The notes below the pieces were generated by a model. It worked only from the letters and a program-made list of their open reading frames with translations, had not been told where the DNA came from and searched no databases. From Hofstenia miamia (lineage: Eukaryota > Xenacoelomorpha > Acoela), in contig SCFE01000038.1 of the NCBI GenBank assembly GCA_004352715.1, positions 1,726,961 to 1,762,553 of the forward strand: 35,593 nucleotides of DNA, in the 5' to 3' direction. The position numbers and the translations under genes were made by a program. Shown piece after piece: positions 1 through 9,526 of this stretch (its first letter is position 1; each line of letters opens with the position of its first letter).

Positions 1-400
1 TATAAATATAATTTAAATGCCATCTCTATTAATGCAAGAGTTACTACAAACATAGATGTGAATGTGTATGCAGTTGCCTATATCTAGATATGGTTAAGTA
101 AATAAATAAATAAATATATATATATATATTTTTTTGGCTTAGAAAATGACGCTAAGTATTATATACTGCCATTTTTACATTTTTTAATATATATTTAGCG
201 CCAGTCAATAATTGGTGTAAAGACAGTAGTTTTTTTAGCAAGCCTACATTTAAAAATTGTAGATATTGTAAATAATGCATACAGAAAAATTTTGAATAAA
301 TCTGTGTGAAAAAAAATTTTCTGTACATTTAAAATTGGGGCTAAATACGTACTTTTTACTTTGTGCCAGATACGCGCATCACCAAACTATTTATCGCCAG

Positions 401-436
<36 letters not shown>

Positions 437-1008
437 TCATTAATATATATATATATATATATATAATTCATTAATTAAATTCATAAGAATTTTTATCTAC
501 GCATGTTTCATTTGCCAAAAGCTATCTTAACCAATAAATGTTCAACAAGGAAAAATTACATTTTGGGCAAAACAAACAAATGAAATTGTCAATTAAATTT
601 AGCATTTAAGGGGATATGCTATTGAGAAGGCTCATGTCTATGCAATTTCCTAAATTCAATTTGATCATTTATATACGTGCATATTGCATGATGCAGGAAC
701 AAATTTAACTCACAATAATTGAATTGTTAATAATGATAATTGACCTTCATATTAAATTTATAACCATTGAAATATAAGCATTTGGTTTATGGGGGTAGAA
801 TCACTGCACATAAAATTGAAATATGCTTTTATTTGGGATGGAGCATGTCAAAATCGTTATTTCCTTGCTAAGTAAAATTAATTTAGTCCTTGAATTTGAC
901 GCTTACTGCTTCTTTCTGTCAAACCGAAAAATGAAAAAAATTTTATCAGCTTTCATTCTTTTATATTTGCCTTTAGCTGATAATAGATTTTATCCTTTGC
1001 TAAGCATA
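1..1008. other. Gene-free AT-rich stretch
   Basis: No recognisable gene. The stretch is very AT-rich, with short TA runs near 114-130 and a longer compound one at 401-464. The short open frame at 823-1014 has no recognisable motif and is what chance gives in such DNA. The last eight bases (1009-1016) that follow belong to the target duplication of the hAT element. Confidence 0.6.
401..464. repeat. (TA)n microsatellite
   Basis: Alternating AT from 401, broken by a G at 421 and by a TTCATTA interruption near 436, then more TA to 464. It ends in TTCATTAATTAAATTC, a junction that recurs after other TA tracts in the window. Confidence 0.9.
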
Positions 1009-2755
1009 TTCTAAAGCAGTGGCGCCATTTAGGGGGGCAAGAGGGGGCCATGGCCCCTCTAAATTTAGTCACACAAGTCAAAATATCAAAAATGTAAAAA
1101 TGAAGAGAATAATATCATGCAGGATTTGCTGCCACTACATGCAAAATTCAATTTAACAAACAATATTGTGCATTAAAATATGAACGAACATCTCCAAATT
1201 GCACTTTTCATGCAATAATTAAACTCATACTATGAATTTGTTCAAATCAAATTTCCACTTTTTAGCACTTAAAAACAAGAGGATCAAATCCCACCAAGTG
1301 AAAATTTATGATTTACTACTAATTGGCCAGGACAGATAATCATTAATAGCCTCTATATGCCTGCATAAATCTACATCATTATAACACTTTGCTTTCCCCT
1401 CAATAGTTCTTTCTATTACATTTATATAAAACAATTGAGTTTGGGTATAGCTTTATGCTATTTTAGCGGTTGAAGCTGGTAGCAGCAGTAAACCAGACCA
1501 CCTCATACTGTGTCAGATGCACAACACGCAGTCCTGCTATTGCATTTGAAAGCCAACCAGAAAAAAACTCTCCAACTCATAATAATTTGGATATCATGGA
1601 AGCTTATCGTAATTTATCAGAAATTGAGGTAGGTTTTTTCTGAGGTAATGGCATTGTTCAAGATCGTTTTTCCCATAGTCACTGCCTCCAATGAGAGATA
1701 TTTTTCAGTTCTAAGACAAGTTATATGTTTTTAATGTTGAATAATGTCTAATGAAAGACTGTTGAACTTACAAATGATGAAAGTTGAATCACATAAACTT
1801 AGATATTTCTATCAATATGTTTGTCCAAAAAAAGTCTCGACAATATCCCCTCACTTAGTGACCACATTAAATTATCTATTGCTAACAATCTTCAAATATT
1901 AACATGGTTGGAAAAATGCTGCCATTTCCAAAATGTTTTATGCTAAATGACAAAAACATAATTCATTGAGGATTTTGGCCATCACATTCACAAAAAAACA
2001 AATTGTTCTTCCAATACAATACATTATCCATATCGTGATTGCTTGGATTCATAGCAATTGCCCATTGCTTCATTTCGGCATTTTTTAGTTCTGCTTACTG
2101 AGAATTTGTGGTGTTTCGTGGATCCATTCCATATTGTGATGTCTTATGTATTTTGCACTTGAGAACATGAATAATCCAAGGAGGGTTTGGTAAAGTTGGA
2201 TTATGTCATCTTTGCTGGAAACTGTTGAATGCGATATATCCTTATAGTAAATCTATAAATACATTCTCAACAGTCTCACATTCATTAGATGAGTTTCAAT
2301 TGAAAAAGGATAGTTTTCTTCATGAAAATCGGAATCATTTAAATTCCCATCTTCAGAATCAAGATTAGCAAAGACCAGAGCATAAAACCCTTCACTCCCT
2401 TCTCTGTGGGGGTGGTTCAGCCATTAGTAATACAGCATAATCTTGTTTGCAAATATTTCTCAAATTGGCAGGATTGATGATTAAAATATGAATCTGAAGA
2501 TTGACCCAATCCTTTATATAAATTATAATGTGTCGTTAAAATTGACACACTGGGCGTTTGATGATATTGCTCCATTCAATAGGTCAAAGAAAGAAATAAA
2601 ATCAGCCAATTTTGTCAACCACTCAAAGGACTTTTCAAATAAGAGATATATGAATGTTGCAAGCAGTCAATTCTGACCTCTTTTGGCGTTCTAGTGTTAA
2701 GAAATAATTTTGCCCCCCCTTAAGAGTTTTCTGAAATGGCGCCGCTGTTCTAAAG
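1009..2755. mobile_element. hAT-type DNA transposon, decayed, with 8-bp target duplication
   Basis: The element proper is 1017-2747 (1731 bp). It starts CAGTGGCGCCATTT and ends in the inverted match AAATGGCGCCGCTG. A GGGGGGC run follows the left end, and its complement GCCCCCCC lies inside the right end. The octamer TTCTAAAG occurs immediately outside both ends (1009-1016 and 2748-2755), a perfect 8-bp target duplication as hAT elements make. The octamer has TA at its centre and also T at position 2 and A at position 7, so it fits both the Buster-type and Ac-type target patterns and does not decide the subfamily. Inside is a remnant of the transposase C-terminal dimerisation domain. The element is shorter than autonomous hATs and has no long open frame, so it is immobile by itself. 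Confidence 0.85.
1648..1827 (+). pseudogene. hAT transposase, C-terminal dimerisation domain remnant
   Basis: One frame reads MALFKIVFPIVTASNERYF followed by SVLRQV, two in-frame stops (TAA and TGA), then MSNERLLNLQMMKVESHKL. This matches the order of the hAT dimerisation domain: a conserved TAS-x-ER-x-FS-x-LR core, then a MS-x-ERL-x-x-L segment. In the family this C-terminal segment mediates transposase dimerisation. The rest of the transposase, including the zinc finger and the RNase H-like catalytic parts, was not found in readable form. The frame lies in the left half of the element at 1017-2747, in the direction of its left end. The stops show it is dead. Family assignment rests on this motif together with the element's termini and 8-bp target duplication. 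Confidence 0.75.
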
Positions 2756-3065
2756 CATATTTTTGTGCAAAGTTCCTCATGTTTGGAATTGTTAGTTCCT
2801 TAAATTTTCGGAAAGGCGCTTCTAATCTTTTTCCTTTAATGGAAAATCTCTTCCAGATTATTATTAAGCTAACAAATATCACAAAGTTTCTTATCGTGAA
2901 GTAAAAGCAATTTCTCACGACTTGTTTGTGGTAGCCCCTTAAGTGAACCATTTGTAGTTAGACAATGAAGATTTCATAAAAATTTAAACGTAATTTTACA
3001 AAACCACAAAAAGCAATGAGTTTCTTAGCTTACATAATTTCCAAAATGTTAAAATGACGAAATAA
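2756..3065. other. Spacer between hAT and Tc1 elements
   Basis: About 310 bases with no recognisable gene or repeat. Overlapping short open frames on both strands (2697-2951) run across the hAT right end and carry no known motif. Confidence 0.5.
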
Positions 3066-3375
3066 TATAGTTGGCTGCAAAAAAAAATGAGACTAAACAC
3101 CTATTTTTTCATGCTTTGTGGAAACGTATTGAGACGTTTTAGAGGAAAATTATAAAAATAAAAGACAACGAGAATTTTGTGAACTTTAAGATGGTCAAAC
3201 AAAAAAGTTAATTAACTAAACTGGTACTTCGTAATTATTCGAAAACACTTACCAAACAAATTGTTTTGCTTTGTAAAGTTTCTACTTGATTTCTTCGGAA
3301 TGGAAACTTTGGAATAGCTTGAAAACGCCTTTGCGACATCGCAAATTTCTCGATCAACTTATTTTCGAAAGCTGA

Positions 3376-4393
3376 AAAAAATTCGACAAGGAGAATCTCT
3401 CAAAAGGAAGTGGACGATCACGAAAGATTATTGGAAAATTCATTCAGAAAACAGTCGCAATTGCTCTAAAAAATCCCTATATTTCTGGGAAAAAAATTGC
3501 AAACCGACTTCAAACTGAAGCCGACATCTCTGTNNNNNNNNNNNNNNNNNNNNNNNNNNNNNNNNNNNNNNNNNNNNNNNNNNNNNNNNNNNNNNNNNNN
3601 NNNNNNNNNNNNNNNNNNNNNNNNNNNNNNNNNNNNNNNNNNNNNNNNNNNNNNNNNNNNNNNNNNNNNNNNNNNNNNNNNNNNNNNNNNNNNNNNNNNN
3701 NNNNNNNNNNNNNNNNNNNNNNNNNNNNNNNNNNNNNNNNNNNNNNNNNNNNNNNNNNNNNNNNNNNNNNNNNNNNNNNNNNNNNNNNNNNNNNNNNNNN
3801 NNNNNNNNNNNNNNNNNNNNNNNNNNNNNNNNNNNNNNNNNNNNNNNNNNNNNNNNNNNNNNNNNNNNNNNNNNNNNNNNNNNNNNNNNNNNNNNNNNNN
3901 NNNNNNNNNNNNNNNNNNNNNNNNNNNNNNNNNNNNNNNNNNNNNNNNNNNNNNNNNNNNNNNNNNNNNNNNNNNNNNNNNNNNNNNNNNNNNNNNNNNN
4001 NNNNNNNNNNNNNNNNNNNNNNNNNNNNNNNNNNNNNNNNNNNNNNNNNNNNNNNNNNNNNNNNNNNNNNNNNNNNNNNNNNNNNNNNNNNNNNNNNNNN
4101 NNNNNNNNNNNNNNNNNNNNNNNNNNNNNNNNNNNNNNNNNNNNNNNNNNNNNNNNNNNNNNNNNNNNNNNNNNNNNNNNNNNNNNNNNNNNNNNNNNNN
4201 NNNNNNNNNNNNNNNNNNNNNNNNNNNNNNNNNNNNNNNNNNNNNNNNNNNNNNNNNNNNNNNNNNNNNNNNNNNNNNNNNNNNNNNNNNNNNNNNNNNN
4301 NNNNNNNNNNAACCCATTTTGACATCTGAAATGAAGTCCAATTTAATGAAATCAGTTTCAGTTCGTTTGAATAAAGTTATTTCTACAGGATGA
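3376..4393 (+). pseudogene. Tc1-like transposase, two visible ends around a sequence gap
   Basis: Before the gap, the frame from 3376 reads GSGRSRKIIGKFIQK and then VAIALKNPYISGKKIANRL. This is the linker and second helix-turn-helix of Tc1 transposases (a GRPRK-like basic motif followed by a helix set around KNP-x-xS-x-x-x-IA-x-x-L), which binds the inverted repeats. After the gap, the last 27 codons read ...MKSNLMKSVSVRLNKVISTG and stop at 4391-4393, the typical R-x-x-x-VI-x-x-x-G end of this family. The first helix-turn-helix is not readable in the same frame: a TGA stands at 3373-3375. The catalytic DDE core would fall in the 777 Ns, so its state is unknown. Whether the two visible pieces are in one frame cannot be judged because the gap length is an estimate. 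The upstream stop makes a functional protein unlikely. Confidence 0.75.
3534..4310. other. Assembly gap, 777 N
   Basis: A run of 777 Ns inside the Tc1-like element. The length is not a round default, so it is probably an estimated size. It hides the transposase core. Confidence 0.95.
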
Positions 4394-4535
4394 AAACAAA
4401 TTAGACTTTGATGCTTTTTACTTATAGTCCTTTAATGTATCTTTAAAATCTTACCTTTCTTGAGTTGTTACGTTCAGTAGTTCAAAAGTAATATGCCTTT
4501 TTTCTAGTCTAATTTTTTTTGCAGCCGACTATATA

Positions 4536-6192
4536 ATAATATTAATAAAATAACTTCCTTAAGTAAATAAATACTTATTTCTTTAATTAGGTATTTTATT
4601 ATTATTAGATAATTCACTCATGTTTCATATTTAAAAATGCGTCATTTTAAATATAAATTTCGTTTAATTGTTAATGTGGTAAGAAAATCAGTCAACGAAC
4701 TATTGCTGATGAAATTGCCCACAAGATGTCGCACAAAAATTACCAAATCCTGTCAAACTAGCAAAGATCACCCTAAGTTACATGAAGATGCAATACCCAC
4801 ATTCGATTGCTACAATGTTCGCTTCAAAATCAGATTTGTTTTAGGAATTTGCGGAATCTAAAAAATAATTAACATATGAAATTAAGTGTTTTTCAGAAAT
4901 TTTGTGGAATCGACATAAATAATTACTAGTGAAATCCATTTATGAACTTTGCTGACCTTAAGAATAATGTAAAAAGACGATTAACAAATAGAAATTTCTT
5001 AACAAATGTTTACTATAGTAATGCTGGTACTACATATCAAAATAAGACAGAGATTTAAATACACTTTTACAAATAATTAATTAAATGACTGTAGGCCTAA
5101 CTTTCCAGAAATTTGTAGTGACTTTAGTGATAAATTTAATCATTTGAAAGTAAAATTAAAGCATATGGTACTTATTTTAAATTATGTATAACAAATAATA
5201 TAATAACTTGTCTAACTCTACAACAAGTGAATAATCTTACAGATTGAATGAGTAAAATTTTCAATATAATATAAAAATTCCACAAAGTAGGAAGTTTGAT
5301 GTATTAGAACATCTGAAACTTAAACTTTTAAACAAAATGTAATATGGAATTATTTCATTCCCATGTGACATTTTGCTTGATGTCATTGTAGCCTTCAATT
5401 TTTAAAATGTAATTATGAAAATGTACACATTGGAACAAAAATTGAAATTTTTGGCTTTTCTTGACCCTGGAACTTTCAAATAGATGTAAACATTTATGGG
5501 TTATTGAATCATATAGTTTCTTATTAATTATTACTCATTATTGAAATTTAAGTATTCGAGTATTTGCCAGTTTTTCCAAAGAAGTTATGCATAAAATAGC
5601 ATTTTTCTAAATGTGAATGTCTACTGGTGTTAAGGTGTCTGCAAACTTTATCAAATTTAAATATAAGTGTTATGACCCTATATAATATTGAGTGAAAATT
5701 CAGTCGAAGTAAATACATATGCAACAATGGCACCTAATTGAGTAATTTCTAGGAAGCAAGTTTTGTAATTGCTTTCAATATTCATAAAGCATTCACGTTT
5801 AAGTTGCATAGATGAACCGCTCTCTGTTATGTCTAAGGCAAAGTATTAGGAGTTAAGTAGTTTTGCAAATATAAAGCCATTAAATTTTAAATTAAATTTG
5901 ATGTATAATGACGTGTAAAAGAAAACGACGTTTTCAAGAATCCATCAGACGAATTTGCGCAAGCAGCAGTTCTTTATATTTAATATGTCAATATAATTTG
6001 AGAATTAAAACTAGGTATTTGTCTAATAAAACTTCTGTCGAAACCTAGAAATATTTTGTTACGAAAGTCAGTGGCGGCGTCACGTATGAGCATGAAAGGA
6101 CATCGACTTAATGCGTAGGGGATAAGCCTTTAATTTCCTTTTAATATTATTATGCAAATATTAAAGGTTACGATTTAATAGATTTTCATTCC
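4536..6192. other. Gene-free AT-rich stretch
   Basis: No recognisable gene. The open frame at 4637-4861 (74 codons) is ATG-initiated but has no motif I know. Near 6069 a stretch starting CAGTGGCGGCGTCACG resembles the ends of the hAT elements at 1017 and 11579, without a visible partner end. Confidence 0.5.
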
Positions 6193-7875
6193 TGGCAAAC
6201 TGAAACATTTCTCAATTTACAAGCAACTTCTCAATTTACGGCTAACTTAGAGTCCGAATCTTAGAATAGGAATATTTCAAAAATTTTGCATATATAAACA
6301 TCTGTACTCATTCCGCTACCGAAAAAATTGTCAATTAATCAAAAATTGGCACGCATAAATTGAGCTTTACATGATGCCAAGAAATATTTATTCATAACTG
6401 TTAGTAAAAGAGACGAAAAATTCTTGAATCTGGCCTTTTTGCAAAGGAGATTGTTACCTAAACGTTTTTTTGGAAAAAAAATAATTTTTGAAAAATGTCG
6501 CATCCTGATGAAATATTGGAATGAATGAACCTAATTGTAATAGTCTCATCTAAAAAGTTAGTCTTTCAGAATNAAGAGAGACAGACCCCCTTTTTGCAAG
6601 GGAGATTGTTACCTAAACGCTTTTTTGAAAAAATAATAATTTTTGAAAAATTTCGCATCCTGATGAAATATTGGAATGAATGAACCTAATTGTAATAGTC
6701 TCATCTATAAAGTTAGTCTTTCACAATATTATTCAAATGTCAATTGGCTCTTATGTGTGAAAAAAGTCCAGCCGGGATAGGGTTAGCAACTTGAAATGAT
6801 TTTATCGGTTCATTTAATTGTTTACAGTGAATTTCAAAATTTTGTTCAAATTCAAAATATTATTTGAAAAAAAGAAATTCATTTACAAAAAAATATTTAA
6901 AATATATTAGAAAGGAAATTGTCAGGATCTACAAATTTGATATATTCTTACATTTAGTTTGACTTAGTTTAGTATTTATAATGTTTCAAGAGCCTCAAAG
7001 ACTGACATATAGTAATTTTATGTAATTGCTTCAAATAGAGTTTTCTAGCCTTTATGTAATAAGGTAGAATCTCAGAATCTAATTAATAGTTCTTGATCAA
7101 AAGGTAATAAAGTTTTTCAAAAATAAGTTTAATGAGCCTTCAAATTGACATTTCAGTTAGATATCTGAATTCGGATTTTAACTTAGTTTGACACATGAGC
7201 AATGCCAAGATCCGGCTTAAAGTTGCTCAGGCATCGAGGCTAACATACATTTTCTCGTAAATTTTCTAAACTATATAGAATATATTAATAAACATACAAT
7301 TTCTTATTAACGCATGAAATATATAATGAAGAATAACCAATTCCCAAAATTCTGTATAATACAGAATGCATACAATTGCTTTGAATAGCAAATGTGATGT
7401 AATTTTTAGGCTACTAAGCAAATCAAATTCATTTTACAAGTTAGTGATTTATGAAAAATTTCAATCGAAGCTTTCCTTTTTCATTTTAACAGTCACAATT
7501 TTTCTATATTTTACTGAAATCATTTATTTATAAAACATAGTCCTCAACAGAAAATAAAGACAGGCAACTAAGTCGTTCTTGACACATGGTGGAATTTAAG
7601 GCAATTTGGATTAAGTTCATATTGAGAAACATCTTTCACTTAATGAATTTACATGAAAAACAATTTCCACTTTTGAAAATGTTTTTAGTTTTTGTTCACT
7701 AAATAGAATATGCAACTCAATGACTGTAAGCCGTCTCTTTCGACAATAATATCAAAAAATGAGCAGTTTTATAATTGCTGTTATGCGACCAGCGGTGCTA
7801 AAAATTATTTTTTATAAAATTGTGATTAATTAAATTTAAACTTGCAGTTAATTCCAATTACCTTATTAAAGCGAA
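6193..7875. repeat. Large direct repeat, copy 1
   Basis: This segment is nearly identical to 20465-21985. The match starts at TGGCAAACTGAAACATTTCT in both copies and runs to CCTTATTAAAGCGAA, where copy 2 meets a gap. By eye the copies differ by a few percent at most: single-base changes, a 9-base deletion in copy 2 near 21380, and an extra 155-bp tandem unit in copy 1. No protein-coding frame, inverted ends or tail identify it as a known transposon. The simplest reading is one locus assembled twice. Confidence 0.9.
6434..6728. repeat. Two tandem units of about 155 bp joined at a single N
   Basis: The unit starts CCTTTTTGCAA and runs through GATTGTTACCTAAACG and CGCATCCTGATGAAATATTG to AGTTAGTCTTTCA. 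It begins at 6434 and again at 6589. A single N at 6573 sits at the end of the first unit. Copy 2 of the large repeat has only one unit at the same place. This is the pattern left when two overlapping contig ends are placed side by side. Confidence 0.85.
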
Positions 7876-8533
7876 AAGTGTTGAAAATATGTATTTGGCT
7901 TAGTTTTACATCAATTTACCTTATTCCAGTGAAAGGAAAACAACTGAAATTACAGTGACATTATGGATTTGCAGCATTCCTCAGGAAAACACAGAAGTCA
8001 CTCTGACAGAAAAAAAATCTTTGTTTTGGTTTAAAAATTCCAAGCAAGCCTCCATCATGAAATATTTATGATGTCATGATTTTCGCTGGTATTCATGATA
8101 AAACTGGAATAGAAAAAACTAGGTACTTAACCTGCCAACTTCAAATCTTTCCGAAAGATTCTTACTTATACATTTTCGAAGTCATCTTGTTCCAAGAAGC
8201 TTCTTGGTAAAATCACTATTGCGCCATGTGGTTAATTCGGCTTTGACTGTATATACTCCTTTGTAACAATATCTAGCATCTTCAATAGTTTTCTTTAGAA
8301 ATATACAAATATTAAGATTGAAAAATCTCATTTGAAAAAGATCTTCACTGTTGCGAATTGCTAAATAGCCAAATTACAAAAAAACAAATGTACAAATTAT
8401 AGGACTAATTTTTGATATCAAAGGTAACTTCAAAGGCGACAAGAGTGCTTCATTTGTTTTAGATATGTTAATACAATGTTTATTTTTACCATTTGATGTT
8501 GATAAATAAAATATTTGAATTTCAAATTTGATA
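7876..8533. other. Upstream region of EPDR-like gene 1
   Basis: No gene or clear promoter motif. Stop codons occur in the frame of the downstream gene shortly before its ATG (TGA near 8513). A TTGTTTTAG at 8454-8462 could serve as a splice acceptor if the gene had a 5' non-coding exon, but nothing supports that directly. Confidence 0.4.
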
Positions 8534-9163
8534 ATGAGCCGCAGAAATCAGATTTGCGCTGCTGTGGTATTACTTTGTCTGTTGTTGGTCATCATTATAG
8601 CTGTAGTCCTGCTTAAGCAAGGCTCCTCAAAAACATCAACTGCTAGTAATTTGAAAAAATCAAATACCTCATCAACTCTGAAAACTTGCAAGCCAGCAAA
8701 AACTTCATATCAAGGAATATTTGAAACAGTAAACCGTTCATTTGAGATTGAGTACTCTTATGGAAGAAAAGAGGTACTAATTAGAAGGTCAAAAAATGAG
8801 GTAATTCTTCTTAATTATCATGGAAAAAATAAAAGATGCTATTTGAAGTCGAACGCCAGGAAATGCAATTGCTTTGAAACAGTCACTGCTGACTTGCTGG
8901 AAATGTTTCCTCTTTTGAAAAATGTAAAATATAGTAAAGAAGTCGCTGTCAATGGCAGTCAATACTTAGAATTTCAATCAGACCTATTATCAGATGGCAC
9001 AAAAAAGCGTGTATTACTTTCCAAATCCACTTGCTTTCCTTTTAAATTGTATTTCACTGAGAAGAAAAAATTTCAATTTCATAATATGAAGGCCTTGAAT
9101 GGAGGAATTAAAATACCAAAGCCGTGTATAGAGTATAAAGTTATCAAACCTTCAAAGCACTAG
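8534..9163 (+). CDS. Ependymin-related-like type II membrane protein, paralogue 1
   Basis: The protein has 209 aa from the ATG at 8534, the first in-frame ATG after stops; context TTGATAATGAG has A at -3. Residues 1-6 are a basic cytoplasmic end. Residues 7-27 (from ICAAVVLL) form one hydrophobic segment with no cleavage-like site, so a type II anchor is likely. A Ser/Thr/Lys-rich stalk (28-51) precedes a domain with six cysteines at 52, 102, 111, 113, 167 and 198, including C-x-C. Sequons are at N44, N67 and N140. The order CKPAKTSYQG, ...RCYLK..., STCFPFKLYF ... FHNMKAL ... IPKPC resembles ependymin-related proteins, which use an early C-x-P, a mid-domain Cys, a C-x-P-[VF] motif, an aromatic-N segment and a final Cys. 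Those are secreted proteins with a lipid-binding-type fold; a membrane anchor is unusual. The paralogue at 30776-31345 has almost the same cysteine spacing. No intron is needed. Substrate and partner are unknown; BRICHOS was considered and fits less well. Confidence 0.75.
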   Translation: MSRRNQICAAVVLLCLLLVIIIAVVLLKQGSSKTSTASNLKKSNTSSTLKTCKPAKTSYQGIFETVNRSFEIEYSYGRKEVLIRRSKNEVILLNYHGKNKRCYLKSNARKCNCFETVTADLLEMFPLLKNVKYSKEVAVNGSQYLEFQSDLLSDGTKKRVLLSKSTCFPFKLYFTEKKKFQFHNMKALNGGIKIPKPCIEYKVIKPSKH

Positions 9164-9310
9164 ACATGCAGAAGGTATTAAATGTATGATGATCATTAAA
9201 ATATTTATTCATTTTTTGCAATATAAATTTAAATGCATACCCAGCAATGGACTTCAAATTACAATTTTGTGAATTAAGATGAATCTAATAATTAATTGTC
9301 ACTATTTGTA

Positions 9311-9316
9311 AATAAA
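9311..9316 (+). promoter_or_regulatory. Possible polyadenylation signal of EPDR-like gene 1
   Basis: AATAAA lies 148 bases after the stop codon and just before the (TA)n tract. In DNA this AT-rich the hexamer often occurs by chance, so this is only a candidate. Confidence 0.35.
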
Positions 9317-9339
9317 AATGTATATCAATGTTTATGCCC

Positions 9340-9342
<3 letters not shown>

Positions 9343-9374
<32 letters not shown>

Positions 9375-9491
9375 NNNNNNNNNNNNNNNNNNNNNNNNNN
9401 NNNNNNNNNNNNNNNNNNNNNNNNNNNNNNNNNNNNNNNNNNNNNNNNNNNNNNNNNNNNNNNNNNNNNNNNNNNNNNNNNNNNNNNNNNN

Positions 9492-9521
<30 letters not shown>
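9343..9521. repeat. (TA)n microsatellite with internal gap
   Basis: Alternating TA at 9343-9373 and again at 9492-9521, with 117 Ns (9375-9491) between. The gap is most likely more TA that could not be assembled. Open frames reading Tyr-Ile repeats here are meaningless. Confidence 0.9.

Positions 9522-9524
<3 letters not shown>

Positions 9525-9526
<2 letters not shown>

Larger units (their letters stand above)
3066..4535 (+). mobile_element. Tc1-like transposon with terminal inverted repeats, interrupted by a gap
   Basis: The left end reads TATAGTTGGCTGCAAAAAAA followed by ATGAGACTA. The complement of the right end (about 4507-4533) reads TATAGTCGGCTGCAAAAAAA followed by TTAGACTA, so about 28 of 30 bases agree in inverted orientation. 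TA flanks both ends, as expected of Tc1/mariner insertion at TA. Total length with the 777-N gap (3534-4310) is about 1.47 kb, close to the usual 1.3-1.7 kb of the superfamily. The two visible pieces of transposase lie in the expected places on the + strand. Confidence 0.8.

Noticed and set aside
3466-4393. Long open frames across runs of N (here and at 9296-9616, 19340-20536, 21952-23131, 23819-24451, 31484-31747)
   Set aside because: Length comes from unread bases. Only the short real ends were considered, and just the Tc1-like and LINE pieces carry motifs.
6193-7875. Large repeat as a transposon
   Set aside because: No inverted or long terminal repeats, target duplication, tail or coding motif; the match ends at a gap instead of at an element boundary.
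8534-9163. BRICHOS-type protein
   Set aside because: Type II topology and a Cys-Tyr pair fit, but the conserved BRICHOS cysteine spacing and Asp are not seen, while the C-x-P-[VF]...final Cys order fits ependymin-related proteins better in both paralogues.
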